Shown here piece after piece: positions 55,085 to 64,000 of a stretch of DNA of 64,000 nucleotides (position 1 is the first letter of the stretch; every line of letters starts with the position of its first letter). The DNA is taken from positions 1,158,501 to 1,222,500 of the forward strand of contig NZ_CP015881.1 of the NCBI RefSeq assembly GCF_000697965.2. Reading direction: 5' to 3'. A program made the position numbers and the translations under genes. The stretch comes from Ensifer adhaerens. GTDB taxonomy: Bacteria; Pseudomonadota; Alphaproteobacteria; Rhizobiales; Rhizobiaceae. The notes below the pieces were generated by a model, which was not told the DNA's origin, did not search any database, and worked only from the letters and a program-made list of their open reading frames with translations.

Positions 55085-55428
55085 TCCCGGTCCCGAGCGG
55101 TGTAAAGGTCTGGCTGGCGACGGGCTATACCGACATGCGCAGAGGCTTTCCCGGCCTGTCGCTGATGGTGCAGGAAACGTTGAAGCGCGATCCGATGAGC
55201 GGCCATCTCTTCGTCTTCCGGGGCCGGAGCGGCGGCCTGATCAAGGTGATCTGGCACGACGGCCAGGGTGCCTGCCTCTTTACGAAGAAGCTCGAGCGCG
55301 GGCGGTTCATATGGCCGTCCGTGGCCGACGGCACGGTGGTGATTACGCCGGCGCAGCTCGGTTACTTGCTCGAAGGCATCGACTGGCGAATGCCGCAAAA
55401 AACCTGGCGTCCGAGCTCGGCGGGATGA
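55081..55428 (+). CDS. tnpB: IS66 accessory protein TnpB
   Basis: A 115-residue protein with the near-invariant IS66 Orf2 sequence: VKVWLATGYTDMRRGFPGLS near residue 8, HLFVFRGRSGGLIKVIWHDG in the middle, and GRFIWPSVADGTVVIT. Length is normal. Needed for IS66 transposition in a way not yet clear. It overlaps tnpA by four bases. Confidence 0.94.
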   Translation: MIPVPSGVKVWLATGYTDMRRGFPGLSLMVQETLKRDPMSGHLFVFRGRSGGLIKVIWHDGQGACLFTKKLERGRFIWPSVADGTVVITPAQLGYLLEGIDWRMPQKTWRPSSAG

Positions 55429-55473
55429 GCAAAACCGCTGGTCTGGCGGGAGCGAATATGATTCCATCCCGCC

Positions 55474-56889
55474 ATGACCGATGCGGCCGATCAGCTTCCC
55501 GACGACCTTGCCAGCGCGCACGCGATGATCCTCGCCGAGCGTGCGGCTCGCCGTGAGGCGGAAGCGCTTGCCGCCCGCGCCCAGGCGGTGAACTCGCACT
55601 CGGATGCGCTGATCGCCCGGCTCCGGCTGGAGATCGAGAAGCTGAAGCGCGACATCCATGGCAGCCGCTCGGAGCGCAAGGCCCGGCTCCTCGAGCAGAT
55701 GGAATTGCAGCTCGAGGAGCTGGAGGCCAACGCCAGCGAAGACGAACTGGCGGCCGAGATGGCGGCACGGTCCTCGGCGGTCAGGGCCTTCGAGCGCAAG
55801 CGTCCGTCCAGGAAGCCGTTTCCCGAGCATCTGCCGCGCGAGCGCGTCGTCATCGCCGCGTCGGCGAGCTGCCCGTGCTGCGGTTCTGGCAAGCTGGCAA
55901 AGCTTGGCGAGGACATCACCGAGACGCTGGAGGTAATCCCGCGTCAGTGGAAGGTGATCCAGACGGTGCGCGAGAAGTTCTCCTGCCGCGCATGCGAGAA
56001 GATCACCCAGCCGCCCGCGCCCTTCCATGTGACGCCGCGCGGCTTCGCCGGGCCGAATCTCTTGGCGATGATCCTGTTCGAGAAGTTCGCCCAGCACCAG
56101 CCGCTGAACCGGCAAAGCGAACGCTATGCCCGCGAGGGCATCGACCTCAGCCTGTCGACACTGGCCGACCAAGTCGGGGCTTGTGCCGCGGCGCTGAAGC
56201 CGCTGCATGCGCTGATCGAGGCGCATGTGCTGACCGCCGAGCGTCTGCATGGTGACGACACCACCGTGCCGATCCTGGCGAAGGGCAAGACCGATACCGG
56301 TCGCATCTGGACCTATGTCAGGGAAGACCGGCCGTTCGGCGGACAATCACCGCCGGCCGCACTCTACTATGCCTCGCGCGACCGGCGGCAGGAGCATCCC
56401 GAGCGTCATCTGAAGAGCTTCACCGGCATTCTGCAGGCCGACGCCTATGGCGGCTACAACCCGCTGTTCAAGGTGGATCGCGATCCCGGTCCGCTGACGC
56501 AGGCGCTGTGCTGGGCGCATTCGCGCCGCAAGTTCTTCGTGCTTGCCGACATCGCCACCAATGCGAAGCGCGGCAAGAACGCCGCGCCGATCTCACCTAT
56601 CGCGCTCGAGGCGGTCAAACGCATCGACGCCCTATTCGATATCGAGCGTGAGATCAACGGACTGGCCGCCGACGAACGCCTGCAACGACGTCGCCGCGAC
56701 AGTCAGCCACTCGCCACAGAACTCCAAGAGTGGCTGCGGGCCGAGCGGGCAAAGCTGTCGCGCAGTTCTCCGGTTGCCGAGCCAATCGACTATATTCTGA
56801 AGCGCTGGGAGGGCTTCACGTCTTTCCTCGGTGACGGCCGGATCTGCCTCACCAACAACGCCGCCGAACGGGCGCTGCGTGGCTTCGCC
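55474..56889 (+). pseudogene. tnpC: IS66 transposase tnpC, 5' segment
   Basis: 472 codons from the ATG at 55474 to the last codon GCC of the GFA in NNAAERALRGFA. It holds the leucine-rich N-terminal coil, the zinc-finger pair CPCCGSG and CRACEK, the DDE residues in LHGDDTTVPI and LQADAYGGYN, and the E in NNAAERAL. The frame runs on into the inserted module to 57165 but is no longer transposase. The rest is at 59468 and 60812. Inactive as it stands. Confidence 0.92.
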
Positions 56890-56916
56890 GGACCTGAGTC
56901 ATTGTGCACTCCCTCT

Positions 56917-58986
56917 CTAAGTGTCTGTAAACATTGGAAGCGTCTCCGTGTCAGTGGTGCGACACGGGCGACCCTTTCGGGCTATCGCGGCCTGAACCGT
57001 CGCGGAAGTAAGGTCGCTGGCGCGGATTTGATACGGCGCGCCGGGAACCACCTGCTCGGCAGACAACACGTTCGTCTTGATAAGGTGGCGTATTCTGTGG
57101 TTCGTCACGCCCAAAGTCGCCGCCGCCTCTGTCATGGTAAGCCATTCGCCCTCTTTATCGGCTGATTTGTACGCGTGAATGGCACGGACCCGCCTTACGG
57201 AAGCGACACGGTGTGCGGTCCAGGTTTTTCCTTGACCCGTGGGCATACCCATTCGATTGAGCGACGCGGCGATATGTTCATCGGGCCAGCGTCCTGCCAT
57301 GCTCCGCATCACTGCCAAAGCATCTTCCGTTGTGGCGCAACCGTGTTCACCGCTCTGAGGCTTGCGCACTCTCAGTTCCGAGTGCTGACCGCCTTTCCAG
57401 TGGATTGTCAGCACCACGTCGCGCACTTCATCGTCAACATCGACAACAATGTCGGCGATCAATGTACGCAGCAGTTGCTGGCGCACGCGCATGGTGACAT
57501 CCGGCGACTCCCAGGCCGCCTGCAGATTGTCGGCGAGGTTTGCGAAAGTGCCTGTGTCAACTTCGATGGTTGAAGGACTATCTGCAGGCTTGCGCACTTC
57601 CAGATCACGGACGCGGCGTAGCGCCGTTTCCCAATTCTTCTCAAGCTGTGCAGCAATCAGGCGGTTGTCTGGATCGCATGCCGCATAGCGGCGCTCGGCG
57701 AGGCTTGCCTCGTAGCGGGCCTGCCGCAGTTCCAGATCGTGAATGTGGCGCTGTTCTTCCTGTCGCTCCCGGTGCATCCGCTCTGCTTCAAAAGTCGCCT
57801 CGATCGCTAGTGGTTCTACCGCGCGCAACAACTCGCGCGCAACCGCCGCATCGACCTTCGAGCCGCCGAACGTCATGCAACGGGGCAAGCCCATCATCAG
57901 GTTCTGTTTATAGCAGCGATAGACAGGATTTTGTGGATTTCCCGTATAGGCAACACTCAGTCGCCGTCCACACCGTCCGCAAGTCAGGAGACCCGACAAC
58001 AACGCTTTGCCGCCGCGGCCCGATTTGGTTCCGCCCGAACGGCCATAATTGTTGAGCGCCAGTTGCTGTTGGTTGCGCTCGTACTCTTCCCAACTGATGT
58101 AACCTTCGTGATGGTCCCGGATCATCACTTCCCAGGTGCCGGCCGGCTTGCCGTGCCCGTAGCTGCGCCGCGCCCTCCCATCGACGATGGCTGTCCGCTT
58201 CTCGCTCTTTCCATAGACGTAGACGCCGGCATAGAAGGGGTTCTTCAGGATGCCGATGACATTCCGGTAACGGACTGGCGTCCAGACAAAGTTGGTCATG
58301 CGACCTTCGTCCGACGGCCGCGGGAAGTGGATATTGTCCCGTGTCATCGACAATAGCACCTGGCGTGCGCTTCCAAGCTCACGGAAGCGTGCGAAGATGG
58401 ACCGGATCACGTCCTGCAGCCGCAAATCCGGATCAAGCCCGAGCCCCGCCTCTCGATGCCAAATGTACCCGAACGGAACGGAAAGTCGCAGTTCGCCACG
58501 GCGCGCCTTCGATCTGGCGGCATCGAGCATCCGGGCTCTCAGCACGCCCAGTTCGAACTCGCTGATACTGCCCTTCATTCCCAGCAGCAGCCGATCGTTG
58601 GGTCGACACGGATTGTAGACGCCGTCATGGTCAATGACGCGGGCTTCGACCAGGCCGCATAGTTCGAGCAGGTGATGCCAGTCCCGACCGTTGCGCGCAA
58701 GCCGTGAAGCATCGAAGCATAAGACGGCACCAACTTGGCCAACGCATAAAAGGGCGACAAGACGGTCGAAACCAGGGCGCGCGACAGTTCCGTTGGCAGA
58801 GCGCCCGAGGTCGTCGTCGATGGTCTCGATGTCGCTGAAGCCGTGTTGTCGCGCAACGTCAACAAGATCATACTGCCGTCGCTGGCTTTCCAGATTTGTC
58901 ATGACCTGCGATTGCGAGGACTGCCGTACGTAGACGATGGCTTTGCGCGCGAGCAGCGCTGTCGGAATCAAATCAGTGTTGCTCAT
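56917..58986 (-). CDS. large serine recombinase
   Basis: A 689-residue site-specific recombinase. The resolvase domain (about 13-165) has the nucleophile Ser23 in IVYVRQSSQSQV, and LCFDASRLARNGRDWHHLL. The recombinase domain (about 175-290) has VPFGYIWHREAG and ILKNPFYAGVYVYGK. A zinc ribbon follows with LLTCGRCGRRLS and a later CYKQ/RC pair, then a coiled coil, and a C-terminal helix-turn-helix region with MTEAAATLGVTNHRIRHLIK. It probably moved this module into tnpC. It overlaps the 61-residue gene upstream. Confidence 0.92.
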   Translation of the reverse strand: MSNTDLIPTALLARKAIVYVRQSSQSQVMTNLESQRRQYDLVDVARQHGFSDIETIDDDLGRSANGTVARPGFDRLVALLCVGQVGAVLCFDASRLARNGRDWHHLLELCGLVEARVIDHDGVYNPCRPNDRLLLGMKGSISEFELGVLRARMLDAARSKARRGELRLSVPFGYIWHREAGLGLDPDLRLQDVIRSIFARFRELGSARQVLLSMTRDNIHFPRPSDEGRMTNFVWTPVRYRNVIGILKNPFYAGVYVYGKSEKRTAIVDGRARRSYGHGKPAGTWEVMIRDHHEGYISWEEYERNQQQLALNNYGRSGGTKSGRGGKALLSGLLTCGRCGRRLSVAYTGNPQNPVYRCYKQNLMMGLPRCMTFGGSKVDAAVARELLRAVEPLAIEATFEAERMHRERQEEQRHIHDLELRQARYEASLAERRYAACDPDNRLIAAQLEKNWETALRRVRDLEVRKPADSPSTIEVDTGTFANLADNLQAAWESPDVTMRVRQQLLRTLIADIVVDVDDEVRDVVLTIHWKGGQHSELRVRKPQSGEHGCATTEDALAVMRSMAGRWPDEHIAASLNRMGMPTGQGKTWTAHRVASVRRVRAIHAYKSADKEGEWLTMTEAAATLGVTNHRIRHLIKTNVLSAEQVVPGAPYQIRASDLTSATVQAAIARKGRPCRTTDTETLPMFTDT

Positions 58987-59155
58987 CGTTGAGCTCCTCG
59001 ACGACGAGGCCTGCGGCCTGCATCAGCAGGCAAGCCAGCGTTGAAATCGCCTTCGTGCGATCCTTGTCGCTCAGTCCGTCGAGCATCCGGGTTTTGAATA
59101 TCAGGTCGAGCTGCCGGCCCGACGCCGGCACCAGCGTATTGCGGGATCTCATCAT
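58973..59155 (-). CDS. small recombinase-associated protein
   Basis: 60 residues from ATG 59155 (an ATG at 59152 is also usable), with AGGAGG a few bases upstream. It reads MMRSRNTLVPASGRQLDLIF and ends AAGLVVEELNDEQH. The 3' end overlaps the recombinase start by 14 bases, suggesting coupled translation. No known domain. It is probably a helper or regulator of the recombinase. Confidence 0.65.
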   Translation of the reverse strand: MMRSRNTLVPASGRQLDLIFKTRMLDGLSDKDRTKAISTLACLLMQAAGLVVEELNDEQH

Positions 59156-59486
59156 GGTCCTCCTGAGTGATTCTACGTCCACTTCGGAAGGGTGCCGCTT
59201 TGGTGCCGCCAGAGACCAGCCTGTTCAATTCGATTAGCGTCGCAAGATCGACGCGTGGCGTTCCCATGGTCATGCCGCGGCAGACCAAGGGATCGATCAT
59301 CCACCCTGAGATCGCGATGACGACACCTGTCGGCCCCAGAACCTTCAAAAACCGGCCTGTCGCTCGTTCTTCAACACGGCGAATGGAAACCCTCTGGCCA
59401 AAATAAGGATGCCAGCGATAAACAACCTCAACTTCATCGCCGACATGGGCAGAATGAACGGGGCATTGCCCTCGGCAGAAAGGCAT
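58983..59486 (-). CDS. recombinase-associated hypothetical protein (DUF5372-like), altered ends
   Basis: The conserved-looking part is VGDEVEVVYRWHPYFGQRVS through GWMIDPLVCRGM and TPRVDLATLIELNRLV. This kind of small protein commonly precedes such recombinase genes. The only in-frame ATG (59486) lies in IS66 DNA, 16 bases outside the module, so its original start may be lost or borrowed from the target. After QEDHDE the frame overlaps the 61-residue gene fully and is not protein-like. The domain name is tentative. Confidence 0.5.
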   Translation of the reverse strand: MPFCRGQCPVHSAHVGDEVEVVYRWHPYFGQRVSIRRVEERATGRFLKVLGPTGVVIAISGWMIDPLVCRGMTMGTPRVDLATLIELNRLVSGGTKAAPFRSGRRITQEDHDEIPQYAGAGVGPAARPDIQNPDARRTERQGSHEGDFNAGLPADAGRRPRRRGAQR

Positions 59487-59527
59487 GGCTCTTCGCCGGC
59501 TCCGATCGCGGCGCTGATCGCGCCGCC
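59468..59527 (+). pseudogene. tnpC: IS66 tnpC, middle segment
   Basis: From 59471 the bases encode LGRKAWLFAGSDRGADRAA in the plus frame, the block that follows GFA in IS66 transposases. It is stranded between the recombinase module and the IS3-family element. The first GCC (59468-59470) duplicates that at 56887. Confidence 0.9.
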
Positions 59528-59588
59528 AGAGGTGGCTCGGTTTGTCTGAACAGTTTCGGGCGTTTTTCTAAGTGGATTTCCGCCTCGA

Positions 59589-60419
59589 TTATGCTGCCAC
59601 CATCATTGGTGCCAGCGCGTTGAAGTAGGCCTGATCCGGTGTCTGCCGGTCAAGGGATGAATGTGGGCGTCGGCTATTGTAAAAGCTGAGATATCGGCCA
59701 ATGCCGACGCGGGCCCCGGACACGGTCTTGTAGGCGTGGAGGTAGACCTCCTCATATTTGATCGAACGCCAGATCCGTTCAACGAACACGTTGTCCCGCC
59801 ACGCACCCTTGCCATCCATCGAGATGGCGATTTCGGCCCTCTTCAGCACCGCCGTGAAGTCTATGGATGTGAACTGCGATCCCTGGTCCGTATTGAAGAT
59901 GTCGGGTTTGCCATAACGGACCAGAGCTTCCTCGACTGCTTCGATACAGAAGGCCGCTTCCATCGTAATCGACAGCCGCCATGAGAGAACCCTCCGGCTG
60001 AACCAGTCCACGACGGCGCAGAGATAGACGAAGCCGCGAGCCATCGGAATATATGTCAGGTCCATCGCCCAGACCTGGTTGGGCCGGGTGACCGCCAACT
60101 TGCGCAGGAGGTAGGGATAGATTTTGTGTCCAGGCGCTGGTTTGGAGGTGTTCGGCCGACGGTAGATCGCTTCGATGCCCATCTTTTTCATCAGCGTGGC
60201 GACGTGCAGCCGCCCAGCCTCCAGCCCTTCTCCCTTCAAGAGCCCTTGCAACATCCGACTTCCGGCAAACGGGTAGTCGAGATGCAATTCGTCAATCCGG
60301 CGCATCAGGGCCAAATCCCCGTCAGACATCGGACGAGGCAGATAATAGACGCTGCCCCGGCTGAAGCCGAGAAGCTTCGCCTGGCGCACGACCGACAGTT
60401 TATGCTCGCGGTCGATCAT
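59589..60419 (-). CDS. IS3 transposase OrfB (integrase core)
   Basis: A 276-residue DDE transposase. It has an HTH_21 region (AGSRMLQGLLKGEGLEAGRL), then VWAMDLTYIPMARGFVYLCA (first D), FNTDQGSQFTSIDFTAVLK (second D) and NVFVERIWRSIKYEEVYLHA (E). NSRRPHSSLDRQTPDQAYF closes it. It overlaps orfA by ATGA. In IS3 elements it is made either alone or as an OrfAB fusion. All catalytic residues are present. Confidence 0.95.
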   Translation of the reverse strand: MIDREHKLSVVRQAKLLGFSRGSVYYLPRPMSDGDLALMRRIDELHLDYPFAGSRMLQGLLKGEGLEAGRLHVATLMKKMGIEAIYRRPNTSKPAPGHKIYPYLLRKLAVTRPNQVWAMDLTYIPMARGFVYLCAVVDWFSRRVLSWRLSITMEAAFCIEAVEEALVRYGKPDIFNTDQGSQFTSIDFTAVLKRAEIAISMDGKGAWRDNVFVERIWRSIKYEEVYLHAYKTVSGARVGIGRYLSFYNSRRPHSSLDRQTPDQAYFNALAPMMVAA

Positions 60420-60727
60420 TTCTTTCCGCCCAGCAATCCCGCCTTGCCGAGCGCACCGGATAAAAAATCGTTCTCCAGTGTCAGTTCGCCGATCTTGGCA
60501 TGAAGGGTTTTGACATCGACGGTTGGTCCCGCCGGTTCCGCCTTGGTTTCATCGCCAAAAACGCCTGTCGCCCCCTCAAGGAGCTGGTCTTTCCACTGTT
60601 TGATCTGGTTGGCGTGCACATCGAACTGCTGGGATAATTCCACCAGCGTCTGCTCGCCTCGGATGGCGGCAAGTGCCACCTTCGCCTTGAAAGCCGGGCT
60701 ATGGTTCCGGCGCGGTCGTCTCGTCAT
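60416..60727 (-). CDS. IS3 transposase OrfA (helix-turn-helix)
   Basis: A 103-residue transposase_8 protein: RRNHSPAFKAKVALAAIRGE, LSQQFDVHANQIKQWKDQLL, and a C-terminal coiled coil LHAKIGELTLENDFLSGAL. It binds the inverted repeats. The ATG at 60727 has AGGAG six bases upstream and is preferred to 60748. Confidence 0.94.
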   Translation of the reverse strand: MTRRPRRNHSPAFKAKVALAAIRGEQTLVELSQQFDVHANQIKQWKDQLLEGATGVFGDETKAEPAGPTVDVKTLHAKIGELTLENDFLSGALGKAGLLGGKK

Positions 60728-60811
60728 GGCATCTCCTGTTCCCGGCATCTAAGCCGAAGTCAGGCAGAAATTCCACTTATCCCCGCTGTTCAGATTTCCC
60801 GAGCCACCTCT

Positions 60812-60979
60812 GCCTTCATGGCAACGCTGATCACGAGCGCCAAGCTCAATGACGTCGATCCGCAGGCCTGGCTTGCCGACGTCCTCGCTCGTGTCGCGGA
60901 CACGCCGATCACTAAGCTCGAGCAATTGCTCCCGTGGAATTGGCAGCCACCGAAGTCCCTACAACATCAGGCTGCCTAA
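60812..60979 (+). pseudogene. tnpC: IS66 tnpC, 3' segment
   Basis: From 60815 it reads FMATLITSAKLNDVDPQAWL, ADVLARVADTP and LLPWNW before the TAA at 60977, the usual C-terminal domain of IS66 transposases. Joined to the 55474-56889 and 59471-59527 pieces it gives one 545-codon frame with no indel. Confidence 0.92.
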
Positions 60980-61060
60980 CCTGCGGCCCTGGCCGGATGG
61001 TTACGCAGCACGAGTATCTGGAACGGCTGCGGGCCGGCGAGATTGACACGGAGCAGAAAC

Positions 61061-61097
61061 AAAAAAAGCTCCTCGACGCTTACGCGGAGGAGCTTTC
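61061..61097 (-). terminator. rRNA operon terminator
   Basis: On the minus strand GAAAGCTCCTC pairs with GAGGAGCTTT and is followed by a T-run (AAAAAAA at 61061-61067 on the plus strand). It lies 39 bases past the tRNA-fMet 3' end and closes the rrn transcript. The IS66 right end stops about 60 bases further on. Confidence 0.88.
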
Positions 61098-61135
61098 GTT
61101 GAAACGACTTGAATGGCAAAATATTCAAGTGTCGG

Positions 61136-61212
<77 letters not shown>

Positions 61213-61425
61213 TCCAGCGCAAATCCCTTTGGGATTTGGCGCGGTAGCGTAAACCGCTTGGCGGTTTATGCTTTTTCCGGTCCGGGTTTTGCGAAGCAAA
61301 ATCCCGTTGTGTGTTTCGATTTTACCTACGCAAAAAGGCCGCTTGGTGGCGGCCCTTGCGTTTCGGCTGGGCCGAGGCATGAAGAGAAGGTGATCTTTGT
61401 TTTCCGGATTTTATCTTGCGATTTG

Positions 61426-61545
61426 CAGACCTGGCAGCGACCTACTCTCCCGCGTCTTAAGACGAAGTACCATCGGCGCTGGGGCGTTTCACGGCCGTGT
61501 TCGGAATGGGAACGGGTGCAGCCACCCCGCCAGAACCACCAGGTC
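61426..61545 (-). rRNA. rrf: 5S ribosomal RNA
   Basis: About 120 nt on the minus strand. It begins GACCTGGTGGTTCTGGCGGG, contains the conserved CCCATTCCGAACACGG, and ends GAGAGTAGGTCGCTGCCAGG before TCTGC. The two ends pair. Exact termini are uncertain by a few bases. Confidence 0.93.
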
Positions 61546-61711
61546 GGCAAAGCGCAAGATTTGCGTCTAGCGGACGCAAACCGGATGAGAAGCTGGTGAG
61601 GTCGGCGTAAACCGCTTGCGGTTTATCGCCTTCACTCGTTTTGTTTTGAACACGTCGCTCATCTTGTTCGGACGAATGCGTTGCATTCGCCTTGTGATGA
61701 GCATGAGCAAT

Positions 61712-64000
<2,289 letters not shown>

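Larger units (their letters stand above)
56890..59470 (-). mobile_element. serine-recombinase module inserted in tnpC
   Basis: A 2.6-kb unit flanked by GCC on both sides (56887-56889 and 59468-59470). It encodes on the minus strand a recombinase-associated protein, a 61-residue protein and a large serine recombinase. No inverted repeats join the ends, as expected for serine recombination. Borders come from the exact resumption of tnpC codons on each side. Confidence 0.8.
59528..60811 (-). mobile_element. IS3-family insertion sequence, intact
   Basis: 1284 bases with 26-bp imperfect terminal inverted repeats: AGAGGTGGCTCGG then TCTGAACAG at both ends, differing in four central positions. GCC flanks on each side (59525-59527, 60812-60814) are a 3-bp target duplication. 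It carries orfA and orfB on the minus strand. Confidence 0.85.
54689..61002 (+). mobile_element. IS66-family element interrupted by two nested insertions
   Basis: Order tnpA-tnpB-tnpC on the plus strand. tnpC is cut at 56889 by a 2.6-kb serine-recombinase module and again at 59527 by a 1.28-kb IS3-family element. The right end is placed at GGATGGTTAC near 61002; the left end was not identified. Without the inserts the element would be about 2.5 kb, normal for IS66. Confidence 0.85.

Noticed and set aside
54811..56346. 511-codon open frame on the minus strand
   Set aside because: It is opposite the IS66 tnpA-tnpB-tnpC genes and reads as low-complexity Arg/Leu-rich sequence without a known domain.

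Overview
This window comes from an alphaproteobacterium, almost certainly one of the Rhizobiaceae (Ensifer/Rhizobium-like). The evidence is the GC-rich coding style, the HWE-type histidine kinases, the ExoF/ExoP-like export proteins and an rRNA operon ending 23S-5S-tRNA-fMet. The genus is an inference.

Region 1 (1-30226) is a large cell-surface polysaccharide locus. It has the start of a formyltransferase gene, glycosyltransferases, a FixJ/NarL-type response regulator and a membrane GT39-like transferase. A seven-gene operon (5724-12686) makes and uses a CDP-sugar: rfbF, rfbG, an rfbH-like 3-dehydrase, a C-methyltransferase, an SDR-type epimerase/reductase, a GtrB-like transferase and a GtrA-like flippase. 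A sulfate-activation set follows (cysD, cysNC, cysQ). Then come a polymerase/ligase (Wzy/WaaL type), a priming phosphoglycosyltransferase, a DegT aminotransferase, a PIG-L deacetylase, Wza-like and Wzc/ExoP-like export proteins, a Wzx flippase, a pectate-lyase-like beta-helix protein and a PAPS-type sulfotransferase. Read together, this is a nearly complete Wzx/Wzy-type pathway for a sulfated polysaccharide carrying an unusual deoxysugar.

Region 2 (30236-41120) holds a TetA-like MFS pump, a diguanylate cyclase with a damaged N-terminus, an HxlR regulator divergent from an MFS pump with two palindromic operators between them, and large sensor kinases. One hybrid kinase is split in two by a small indel.

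Region 3 (41120-52940) is decayed accessory DNA. It contains gene tails, IS remnants, a TacAT-type toxin-antitoxin pair, a duplicated terminator plus tRNA-fMet 3' end (41281 and 44070), an OmpA-DUF2092 protein, a collapsed aspartate decarboxylase/antiporter locus, a frameshifted SulP transporter, an intact IS630 element and a truncated carbonic anhydrase.

Region 4 (53200-61002) is a transposon nest. An IS110-type gene is followed by an IS66 element whose tnpC is cut twice, once by a serine-recombinase module and once by an IS3-family element. Removing both inserts restores one open reading frame.

Region 5 (61058-64000) is the 3' end of an rRNA operon on the minus strand: partial 23S, 5S, tRNA-fMet and a terminator.
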